Source of the DNA: Gemmatimonadaceae bacterium
GTDB lineage: Bacteria; Gemmatimonadota; Gemmatimonadetes; Gemmatimonadales; Gemmatimonadaceae
DNA length: 64,000 nt
Direction of reading: 5' to 3'
NCBI GenBank assembly: GCA_035533015.1
Contig: DATLUQ010000019.1
Location: 1 to 64,000, forward strand
Part shown: piece after piece, positions 1 to 6,128 of the stretch
Layout: every line of letters starts with the position of its first letter
Position numbering within the stretch: position 1 is the stretch's first letter
Translations under genes and position numbers: made by a program
Notes under the pieces: generated by a model
Database searches by the model: none
Told to the model about the DNA's origin: nothing
Seen by the model: the letters and a program-made list of their open reading frames with translations, nothing else

Positions 1-1
1 T

Positions 2-181
2 CAGCCGATCGACTTCGTGGCGTTCGACCTCTGGCATTACTACGGGCGCACCACCAAGCACGGGGCGTTCATGGGCGGAGCCGATTTCGCGCAGTGGCAC
101 GGCAACTACGAACTCCTGGCAAAGAGCGTCGAACTTCGCGCGATGGCGCAGGAACTGCGCGCGGCGCACCGGCGTCGATGA
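2..181 (+). CDS. Multihaem c-type cytochrome, C-terminal fragment (tentative)
   Basis: Only the last 59 codons are inside the window; the gene continues upstream. The readable tail contains WHYYGRTTKHGAFMGGADF and QWHGNYELL followed by a charged helix. I associate this pattern with the end of octahaem hydroxylamine-oxidoreductase/tetrathionate-reductase-like cytochromes, where such His residues serve as distal haem ligands. No CxxCH motif lies in the visible part, so the call rests on family resemblance only. The TGA stop (179-181) overlaps the ATG of the next gene by 2 nt, indicating translational coupling, so the two products may work together in respiratory electron transfer at the periplasmic face. 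It could be another His-rich secreted protein. Confidence 0.45.
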   Translation, partial: QPIDFVAFDLWHYYGRTTKHGAFMGGADFAQWHGNYELLAKSVELRAMAQELRAAHRRR

Positions 182-984
182 AGATCCCGATGGTCCGCGA
201 CCGCCGGTTGATGGTCGAACTGTTCGTCTGCGCCAACCTGGCCTTTCTCGTGCTCGACGTGGCGATCGCGCACGCGGTCAACCGGTTCGGCCACCCGGCG
301 GAATGGATTCCCGTGGGGTTCGCGGCCGTCGGAGCCGCGGCGCTCGTTCCGGGCATCGTCCGAACGTGGCGCAGTGGCGCGCGGTTCGGCCGCGCGGGGA
401 CGCTCGTGGGCTGGACCTCGGTGGCGGTGGGCGTGGCGGGACTGGTGTTCCACCTCCGCAGCCAGTTCTTCGCCGCCACCACGCTGCACAGCCTCGTCTA
501 CTCGGCGCCGTTCGCGGCGCCCCTCTCGTTTGCCGGTCTGGGGCTGCTGCTCCTGGCCAACCGGATGATCGCGCCCGATTCGCCCGAATGGCCGCAGTGG
601 GTGATGTTCCTGGCGCTCGGCGGGTTCGTGGGGAATTTCGTGTTGTCGCTCACCGACCATGCGCAGAACGGGTTCTTCAACCGGATGGAGTGGATTCCCG
701 TGTTCGCCAGCGCGCTCGCGGTAGGGTTCCTGTGCACGGCGCTGCTGCGGCCGCTCACGCCGGGGTTCGCGCGCGCGTGCTGGGCGGTGCTCGCGTTGCA
801 GGTGGTCACGGGCATGGCGGGGTTCGCGCTGCACGTGTGGGCCGATTGGCACGGACCCACGCGCCATGCGGCGCAGGACTTTCTCTACGGGGCGCCGGCC
901 TTCGCCCCGATGCTGTTCGCCGATCTGGCCGTGCTGGCGGGCATCGCGCTCATGAGTCTTCCCATCACCGAGTCGCAGCCATGA
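178..984 (+). CDS. Polytopic membrane protein with internal two-fold repeat, coupled to cytochrome
   Basis: A 268-residue, very hydrophobic protein with roughly eight predicted membrane helices. The ATG at 178 is chosen because it overlaps the upstream stop (ATGA); an in-frame codon at 94 lies inside the upstream gene. The two halves resemble each other: EWIPV occurs in both (about residues 41 and 178), each followed by an H-x(9-12)-H segment leading into SAPFAAPLSFA in the first copy and GAPAFAPMLFA in the second. This points to an ancient duplication with conserved His residues. I do not recognise the family. Position directly behind a probable multihaem cytochrome suggests a membrane anchor or quinol-linked partner, which is inference. 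The next gene starts inside its stop codon (981). Confidence 0.75.
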   Translation: MKIPMVRDRRLMVELFVCANLAFLVLDVAIAHAVNRFGHPAEWIPVGFAAVGAAALVPGIVRTWRSGARFGRAGTLVGWTSVAVGVAGLVFHLRSQFFAATTLHSLVYSAPFAAPLSFAGLGLLLLANRMIAPDSPEWPQWVMFLALGGFVGNFVLSLTDHAQNGFFNRMEWIPVFASALAVGFLCTALLRPLTPGFARACWAVLALQVVTGMAGFALHVWADWHGPTRHAAQDFLYGAPAFAPMLFADLAVLAGIALMSLPITESQP

Positions 985-1673
985 CCATCGCCGGCCTCGT
1001 GGGTGGACTGGGACCCGAGTCCACCATCGACTATTACCGCCGCATTCTGGACGCGTGGGGGCAGGCGGCGCCGGGCTCGTTGCCGTCGCTGGTGATCGAC
1101 AGTCTCGATTTCAATCGGGCGCTCCGCCTCGTCGGCAGCGACATGCCGGGGCTCACCGAATACCTGCTGGCGTCGGTGCGCCGGCTGGCCGGCGCCGGCG
1201 TGGACTTCGTCGCCATCACGGCGAACACGCCGCACATCGTGTTCGACGACCTCGCGGCGCGGTCGCCGGTGCCGCTGCTGAGTATCGTCGAGGTCTGCGC
1301 GCAGGAGGCCAAGCGCCGCGGGATGCGCCGCGTGGGACTGCTGGGCACGCGATTCACCATGGAAGCGCCGTTCTATCCCGGCGTGTTCGCGCGGGATGGC
1401 GTGACGGTGGTGACGCCCGACGCGGCCGAGCGGAGCTGGATCCACGAGCGGTACGTGCGCGAACTGCTTCCGGGCGAGTTCCGCGACGACACCCGCGCGC
1501 GGTTCGTCGGGATCGTGGAGCGGCTGCGAACGGACGAGCAGCTCGACGGAATCGTCCTTGGCGGCACCGAGATCCCGCTGCTCCTGCAGTCACCCGTGGT
1601 GGCCGGCCTGCCGGCGCTGGACACCACGGCGCTGCACGTGGCCGCGATCGTCGCGCGACTGCGGCAGGAATGA
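981..1673 (+). CDS. Aspartate/glutamate racemase family protein lacking both usual catalytic cysteines
   Basis: A 230-residue cytosolic protein of the Asp/Glu/hydantoin racemase superfamily: GLVGGLGPESTIDYY at the N-terminus, ANTPHIVFDDL near residue 78, LLGTRFTME near 125 and VLGGTEIPLLL near 190. Classical members use two cysteines, one before NT (CNT) and one in GCTE; here the positions read ANT and GGT, so neither thiol is present. Related amino-acid racemases tolerate loss of the first cysteine; loss of the second is more unusual. It may have altered chemistry or be inactive as a cofactor-independent racemase. The ATG overlaps the previous stop by 4 nt, so it belongs to the same transcription unit. 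It converges on the M20 peptidase gene with 7 nt between the stops. Confidence 0.8.
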   Translation: MTIAGLVGGLGPESTIDYYRRILDAWGQAAPGSLPSLVIDSLDFNRALRLVGSDMPGLTEYLLASVRRLAGAGVDFVAITANTPHIVFDDLAARSPVPLLSIVEVCAQEAKRRGMRRVGLLGTRFTMEAPFYPGVFARDGVTVVTPDAAERSWIHERYVRELLPGEFRDDTRARFVGIVERLRTDEQLDGIVLGGTEIPLLLQSPVVAGLPALDTTALHVAAIVARLRQE

Positions 1674-1680
1674 CTGCGCG

Positions 1681-3063
1681 CTAGCGCTTGGCGGTTCCCA
1701 GCAGCTCCCACACGCGCGCCCACGCCTCCAACCCCTCGTGCAGCCGGTGCACGCGGAAGAACTCGTTGGGCGCGTGATAGTCCTCGTCGGCCGTGGAGAA
1801 GGAGAAGAACACGGTGTCCAGCCCCATGTGGCGCTGGAACAGCTCGGAGATCGGCACCGTGCCGCCCATGCGCACCACCAGCGGCTCGACGCCGTACACG
1901 GCGCGCAGCGACTCGCCGGCCGCCCGGAGCGCAAAGTGGTCGGCGCCGATGTGCGCCGGACGCGCGCCGTGCTCAGGATCCACGACCGACAGGCGCGTGC
2001 CCGGCGGCACGTGACGCTCCAGGTGGCGCGCGACGAGGGCGACGATCTCTTCGGGATCCTGATCGGGCACCAGCCGGCAGGTGATCTTGGCGTGGGCCTC
2101 GGACGGGATCACGGTCTTCTGCCCCGGCCCCTGGTACCCGCCCCACATGCCGTTCACCTCGAGCGTCGGCCGCGTCCACTGGCGCTCCAGCGTGGAGTAT
2201 CCCGGCTCACCGAATGCGGCGGGCGCGCCCACTTGCTTCAGATACGTGGCCTCATCGAAGGGCAGAGCCGCGATGTCCGCGCGCTCGCCCGCGGTCAGTT
2301 CGACCACCCGGTCGTAGAAACCGGCGACGGCCACACGGCCGTCGGCGTCGTGCAGCGTCGCGATGAGCTGCGCCAGCGCGTGCAACGGATTCGCCACGCT
2401 GCCGCCATGCCGGCCTGAGTGCAGGTCCTTGGATGCGGCGGTGACGGTGAGTTCGAGGCCGGCGAGCCCGCGGCTGGCCACGGTGAGCGACGGCTCGTCG
2501 ATGCGCCACATCGCGCCGTCCGCCGAGAGCACGACGTCGGCGGCGAGCAACTCCTGGTGATCGTAAATGAACGCATCGAGGCTGGGGCTGCCGATCTCCT
2601 CCTCGCCCTCGAATATGCACTTCACATTCACCGGCAGCGCGCCGGCCACGGCGAAGAACGCTTCGGCCACTTTGATCGGGATCAGCATCGGTCCCTTGTC
2701 GTCGGACACGCCGCGCGCATAGAGGCGTCCGTCGCGGACCGTGGGCGTGAAGGGCGGACTATACCACTTGTCTACAGGGTCCTCCGGCTGCACATCGTAG
2801 TGACCGTACACCAGCACGGTAGGCTTGCCGGGCGCGCCCAGCCACTCGCCGTACACCACGGGATTGCCGCCGGTGGCGATGGTGCGCACGGTGAACGGTC
2901 CGGCGGCGGCGAGTTTGGCGGCCACCCACCGCGACGCCGCGGCGACGTCGGCGGCGTGCGCGGGATCGGTGCTCACGCTCGGGATGGCGGCGAACTCGAT
3001 CAGCTCGGCGAGGATGCGATCGTGGTTCGCCTTCAGATGGGTCAGCACGCGCTGGCTGGTCAT
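1681..3063 (-). CDS. M20 family metallopeptidase (dipeptidase)
   Basis: 460 residues, full length for the M20 dipeptidase/CNDP-like group. The di-zinc site is visible: VYGHYDVQP, then YARGVSDDKGP, FEGEEEIGSP with the catalytic and ligand glutamates, and DEDYHAPNE near the C-terminus supplying the last His. The lid/dimerisation domain lies between, with SKDLHSGRHGG containing the His reached from the partner subunit in this family. No signal peptide, so cytosolic hydrolysis of di- or tripeptides is expected. The ATG (3061-3063) overlaps by one base the stop of a short SDR remnant (TGATG). It sits downstream of the creatininase-family gene on the same strand and is probably co-transcribed with it. 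Confidence 0.9.
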   Translation of the reverse strand: MTSQRVLTHLKANHDRILAELIEFAAIPSVSTDPAHAADVAAASRWVAAKLAAAGPFTVRTIATGGNPVVYGEWLGAPGKPTVLVYGHYDVQPEDPVDKWYSPPFTPTVRDGRLYARGVSDDKGPMLIPIKVAEAFFAVAGALPVNVKCIFEGEEEIGSPSLDAFIYDHQELLAADVVLSADGAMWRIDEPSLTVASRGLAGLELTVTAASKDLHSGRHGGSVANPLHALAQLIATLHDADGRVAVAGFYDRVVELTAGERADIAALPFDEATYLKQVGAPAAFGEPGYSTLERQWTRPTLEVNGMWGGYQGPGQKTVIPSEAHAKITCRLVPDQDPEEIVALVARHLERHVPPGTRLSVVDPEHGARPAHIGADHFALRAAGESLRAVYGVEPLVVRMGGTVPISELFQRHMGLDTVFFSFSTADEDYHAPNEFFRVHRLHEGLEAWARVWELLGTAKR

Positions 3064-3131
3064 CACTTGCCGCCGTCGATCGAGAGTACCTGCCCGACGA
3101 TCCAGACGGCCTGGTCCGAGGCGTAGGTCAT
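3063..3131 (-). pseudogene. Stub: C-terminal tail of a short-chain dehydrogenase (SDR)
   Basis: 22 codons between the creatininase stop and the M20 start read MTYA then SDQAVWIVGQVLSIDGGK and a stop. This is the near-universal C-terminal signature of classical SDR oxidoreductases (ASD-x-A-x-W-x-TGQ-x-L-x-DGG). Nothing of the Rossmann fold or the YxxxK motif is present: reading the same frame further upstream gives only antisense-like sequence of the creatininase gene. The simplest reading is a deletion that removed nearly the whole SDR gene and fused its last codons to the neighbouring unit. The stop still overlaps the peptidase ATG, so translation through the stub might help couple the downstream gene; that part is speculation. 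Confidence 0.6.
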
Positions 3132-3136
3132 GACCG

Positions 3137-3847
3137 CTACGACGCGTCGCCCCACGCGCCCGTGAGCAGCGCCCGCGTTTCCTCGACGGCCACCTGCCAG
3201 AGTGCGAGCATCTCCTCGTCCGGGCGCTGATACACGCCGCCGTAATTGCCGTCGCCGAGGTAGGCGCGCAGGGCCACCGGATCGAGCGCGCGCACGCGGG
3301 CGAGATCCACCATCGGCCGCTGGGCATCCGGCAGCGCGACGCCCGGCAGCCGCGTCCACGGAAAGTTCTCCATCCATGACGCGTGCGAGGCGACGGGATC
3401 GATGGCCTGGACCTTGGCCCAAGTTGCCGGGGCGTTCCACCAGTTGTGGAACAGCACTCGACAGTCGGCGTGATCGGCGGCCCATTCCTGCGCGAATTGT
3501 GCGACGGCGGCGTTGCCGCCGTGGCCGTTCACCACCAGGATGCGGCGGAAACCGCTGTGCGCCATGCTGTCGAGGATATCGCGCACCACGCGCAGGTGTG
3601 TCTCGACGCGGAGCGAGATGGAGCCCGGGAAGGCGCGAAAGTACGGGGTGACGCCGTACGCCACCACGGGGAACACGGGGATGCCGAGTGGTTCGGCGGC
3701 GTCGGAGGCCACGCGTTCGGGGAGGATGCAGTCCACCGTGAGGCGCAGGTGGCTGTGCTGCTCCGTGCTGCCGAGGGGCAGCACGGCGCGGTCGTCGTGT
3801 TGCAGGTATTCCTCCACCTGCATCCAGTTCATGTCGCTGATGCGCAC
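3137..3847 (-). CDS. Creatininase family amidohydrolase
   Basis: 236 residues. PLGSTEQHSHL and the following D supply the metal ligands of the creatininase fold, and VNGHGGN is the second signature; the family hydrolyses cyclic or exocyclic amides with two divalent metals (creatininase, MftE, formamidopyrimidine hydrolases). I place the start at a GTG (3845-3847), giving an N-terminus beginning RISDMNWMQVEEYL, because this matches the usual family beginning and is preceded by GGAG five bases upstream; an internal ATG at 3832 is the alternative. The substrate is not predictable, although the peptidase next door fits a general amide or peptide catabolism setting. Apart from the SDR stub it is directly followed by the M20 gene. 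Confidence 0.82.
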   Translation of the reverse strand: MRISDMNWMQVEEYLQHDDRAVLPLGSTEQHSHLRLTVDCILPERVASDAAEPLGIPVFPVVAYGVTPYFRAFPGSISLRVETHLRVVRDILDSMAHSGFRRILVVNGHGGNAAVAQFAQEWAADHADCRVLFHNWWNAPATWAKVQAIDPVASHASWMENFPWTRLPGVALPDAQRPMVDLARVRALDPVALRAYLGDGNYGGVYQRPDEEMLALWQVAVEETRALLTGAWGDAS

Positions 3848-4007
3848 GGGATCTCCGATTGCGTTGGCAGGCCGTGGGAAGTTACGCGACGGCAACGGGC
3901 TGGGGGAGGATGGGGACGGCCCGAGGGTCCGCTGGCGTGCGCCGGGTATGGCGCGCATTTTCTTGAGGTTCAACCACTCGTTCACCAGACACCGGGATGA
4001 TTCACCA

Positions 4008-4646
4008 ATGAAGAGACTACTCGTGCTGGCGGCGTGTGTCGCGCTGGCCGGCTGCGGCACCAAGAAGTCCCCGCCCCCGTCCTCGTCGGCGACCGCGCCG
4101 TCCACGGCTCCCGACTCGTTCCGCGTGGCCTTCACGACCAGCCGCGGCCCATTCACGGTAGAGGTCACGCGGGCCCTCGCGCCACGCGGGGCTGATCGGT
4201 TCTATCATCTGGTGTCCATTGGGTACTTCACCAACGTGCGCTTCTTTCGCGTGGTACCCGGCTTCATCGTCCAGTTTGGCTTGAGCGGCGATCCGGCCCT
4301 GAACGTGCAGTGGGCCTCGAACACCATCCCCGACGATTCCGTGAAGGAGACGAACGCGAGAGGCACGCTCGTGTTCGCCAAGGCCGGGCCGAACACGCGG
4401 TCCAACCAGTTCTTCATCAACCTCGCCGATAATTCGCGGCTCGATGCGATGGGGTTTGCGCCCTTCGGTCGTGTGGTGGACGGCATGGCCGTGGTGGACT
4501 CGATCTACGCTGGGTACGGCGAGCAACCAGACCAGACGCGGATCACCGCTGAGGGCAATGCGTATCTATCGGCTGCATTTCCGAAGCTCGATTATATCAC
4601 GAGCGCGACGATCGTCGGCGGCGCGGCGGAGACGAAGGCGCCCTGA
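4008..4646 (+). CDS. Lipoprotein cyclophilin-type peptidyl-prolyl cis-trans isomerase
   Basis: 212 residues. A lipobox (VALAGC, Cys about residue 16) follows a short hydrophobic stretch, so the protein is probably lipid-anchored on the periplasmic side. The cyclophilin domain starts near residue 40: FFRVVPGFIVQ contains the catalytic Arg position, ARGTLVFAKAGPNTRSNQFF is the substrate groove and FAPFGRVVDGM the C-terminal strand. The usual GGDP after the groove is replaced by FGLSGDP. It should help fold secreted proteins. The ATG at 4008 is used because it gives the signal sequence directly; coding upstream of it is antisense to the creatininase gene. A strong hairpin at 4694-4721 follows. 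Confidence 0.88.
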   Translation: MKRLLVLAACVALAGCGTKKSPPPSSSATAPSTAPDSFRVAFTTSRGPFTVEVTRALAPRGADRFYHLVSIGYFTNVRFFRVVPGFIVQFGLSGDPALNVQWASNTIPDDSVKETNARGTLVFAKAGPNTRSNQFFINLADNSRLDAMGFAPFGRVVDGMAVVDSIYAGYGEQPDQTRITAEGNAYLSAAFPKLDYITSATIVGGAAETKAP

Positions 4647-4693
4647 TCACGGCGCCCACGGGCGCCGGACGGCATTCGACAGGTGGAAACGAC

Positions 4694-4721
4694 GAGCGGG
4701 CCGCGGTTGCGCGGCCCGCTC
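4694..4721. terminator. Perfect 12-bp hairpin between convergent genes
   Basis: GAGCGGGCCGCG and its exact complement are separated by a 4-base loop. It lies between the stop of the cyclophilin gene (+) and the stop of the lipoprotein gene (-), where a bidirectional terminator is expected. There is no T-tract, so this is a structural call only. Confidence 0.55.
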
Positions 4722-4749
4722 GGGACACCCGGAGCGTTGCTGCTCACCC

Positions 4750-5604
4750 CTAGTGCTTCGTCGCCGTTCCGGTGGCGAGATCGAGCGTATACGCCGTATT
4801 CCCGACCATCATGGGCACGAACTCGGTGCCGTTGAATGTGATCGTGACCGTCCGCGTGACCGTGAGGGACCTGGTCGTGCCGTTCCTGGTTACCGTCGCC
4901 GCACCACTCACCATGCGGGTGATGGTGCCGGAGGCCGGATACGGGTTACTGGCGCGGGGGAGGTCCACCACGATGTTCGTGAACGTCGCATTGTCGATGA
5001 CGTGGGCCGTGCGGGTGGCGATGCTGTCCGACCAGTAGCCGCCGTCATTCCGCGTGCCGGTGCCGTTCCAGATGCGCGTGGTATTGTGTCCCAGCAGTCC
5101 ACTTGCCGTCAGGTCGCGGACGCGCGATATCGTATCGGCTCCCGTCGCCGACGAGCGCACGCCGGTCTCGGTCGCGACGATGTGCACCGAAGCGGTGGTC
5201 GCGCCGTTGAACGCGAGCATCGGCGCGCCGGTCGAGTCGAAGAATTCGAACGTGCGCACGAGCGTGAGCCCGTTGGACGTCGTGGGCGGACAGGTGAAGA
5301 TGCTCGTGGCGGAATCGAGCGTGCAGCCGGCGGCGGCCGCGTAGCCCGCGTCGTACGCCAATTCGGCGTTGGCGCTCGAGACGGGCGGCGCCGCCACCTG
5401 GAAGTTGAGCGTGGCAGCGCTCGAGTTCAGCACGTCGAGGTCGCCTGCCGTGGCCTGGCCCACCGAGTGCACCACGGCCTGAAGACTGTCGTCAGGCGTC
5501 AATTGGAACGCCGCCGTGCTGGTGACCGAGTCGGAGTTCGAGCTGCAGGCGGCGAGCCCGAGGGCCAGCGCGCAGGCGCCGGTGATGATGGCATGACGGT
5601 TCAT
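4750..5604 (-). CDS. Hypothetical lipoprotein
   Basis: 284 residues starting at an ATG with GAGGAAG about eight bases upstream. A short hydrophobic N-terminus ends in LGLAACSSN, a lipobox, so the mature protein should be lipid-anchored. The rest is Ser/Thr/Ala/Asn-rich with alternating short strands (for example RTVTITFNGTEFVPM near the end) and two cysteines in AGCTLDSA and FTCPP that could form a disulfide. No conserved enzymatic motif is visible and I do not recognise a family. It is probably a secreted beta-sheet protein of the envelope. It stands alone, converging on the cyclophilin gene. Confidence 0.7.
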   Translation of the reverse strand: MNRHAIITGACALALGLAACSSNSDSVTSTAAFQLTPDDSLQAVVHSVGQATAGDLDVLNSSAATLNFQVAAPPVSSANAELAYDAGYAAAAGCTLDSATSIFTCPPTTSNGLTLVRTFEFFDSTGAPMLAFNGATTASVHIVATETGVRSSATGADTISRVRDLTASGLLGHNTTRIWNGTGTRNDGGYWSDSIATRTAHVIDNATFTNIVVDLPRASNPYPASGTITRMVSGAATVTRNGTTRSLTVTRTVTITFNGTEFVPMMVGNTAYTLDLATGTATKH

Positions 5605-5714
5605 GATTCGACTTCCTCGCGTCGTGGTTTCGGAATGGCCGGCGCGGGCATGATCGCCGCTCCGGTGCACCGTGTTGCCTCGTGCTCCGATTGACGCCAG
5701 GGACGGGGACTTGT

Positions 5715-5737
5715 TTAGTGACCTCGCTCACAACTAA
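5715..5737. promoter_or_regulatory. Imperfect inverted repeat upstream of the lipoprotein gene
   Basis: TTAGTGA and TCACAACTAA flank a 6-base centre in an AT-richer patch about 110 bp upstream of the lipoprotein start. It could be an operator or part of a promoter for the minus-strand lipoprotein gene. No clear -35/-10 pair was found. Confidence 0.2.
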
Positions 5738-5781
5738 GGAACTCTTGCGCGCGGGGGTTCGACCGGGCTCCCATCCGGTCG

Positions 5782-5868
5782 TCACCCGATGCGATCGCGC
5801 GGCGCGTTGAAGACGCGTTCGATACGGATCTCGCGATCGGTGGGGGAATAGATGGGGCAAATTGTCAA
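5782..5868 (-). pseudogene. Stub: N-terminal head of an SRPBCC/AHSA1-type protein
   Basis: From a possible TTG start at 5868 the minus strand reads into PTDREIRIERVFNAPRD and stops two to three codons later (IG, stop at 5782). The consensus N-terminus of AHSA1/START-like SRPBCC proteins is D-R-E-I-x-I-x-R-x-F-x-A-P-x-x-x-V-W, so the match stops exactly where the first helix should continue. The remaining ~130 codons of the family are absent. I read it as the surviving 5' end of a deleted gene. It overlaps the beginning of a small plus-strand reading frame (5852-6001), so one of the two may not be expressed. Confidence 0.5.
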
Positions 5869-6001
5869 CGGGGCCCAATGGCGGTCGCCGGCGTCGGATC
5901 CGGGGTTCGTCGCCGCCCTGGTCCTGATCGTCATCGCGAGCGGGGTCCTCGCGCTCCGGGCCGCCCGCCTCGTGAAGGCGATGGGGCAGCCAGCCGATTG
6001 A
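5852..6001 (+). CDS. Possible 49-residue single-pass membrane protein
   Basis: A short reading frame with ATG at 5852, preceded by a purine-rich GGTGGGGGAATAG that would serve as ribosome binding site. The product has a polar 18-residue N-terminus, one strongly hydrophobic segment (FVAALVLIVIASGVLAL) and a basic C-terminal end (RAARLVKAM), so it would insert as a single helix with positive residues on the cytoplasmic side. No homologue is recognised. It precedes the DUF5916 gene by 127 bases on the same strand. It competes with an SRPBCC-like stub on the other strand for the first few codons; evidence is RBS plus hydrophobicity only. Confidence 0.4.
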   Translation: MGQIVNGAQWRSPASDPGFVAALVLIVIASGVLALRAARLVKAMGQPAD

Positions 6002-6045
6002 CCGGGCGACCGCGCCGGACAACGCGGGCCGCCAGAATCTGAAAC

Positions 6046-6078
6046 TGTCCAACCAACTGCCATCGTAGGGTGTCCAAC
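6046..6078. repeat. Short direct repeat TGTCCAAC x2
   Basis: Two copies of TGTCCAAC begin 25 bases apart (6046 and 6071), roughly 80 and 50 bases before the DUF5916 start. The spacing is close to two and a half helical turns. They might be half-sites for a regulator of that gene; chance is also possible. Confidence 0.25.
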
Positions 6079-6128
6079 TCGCACTGAGTTCGTGGTTCCA
6101 GATCCCCCTTCTCCCTTCGAGCGGCGTG

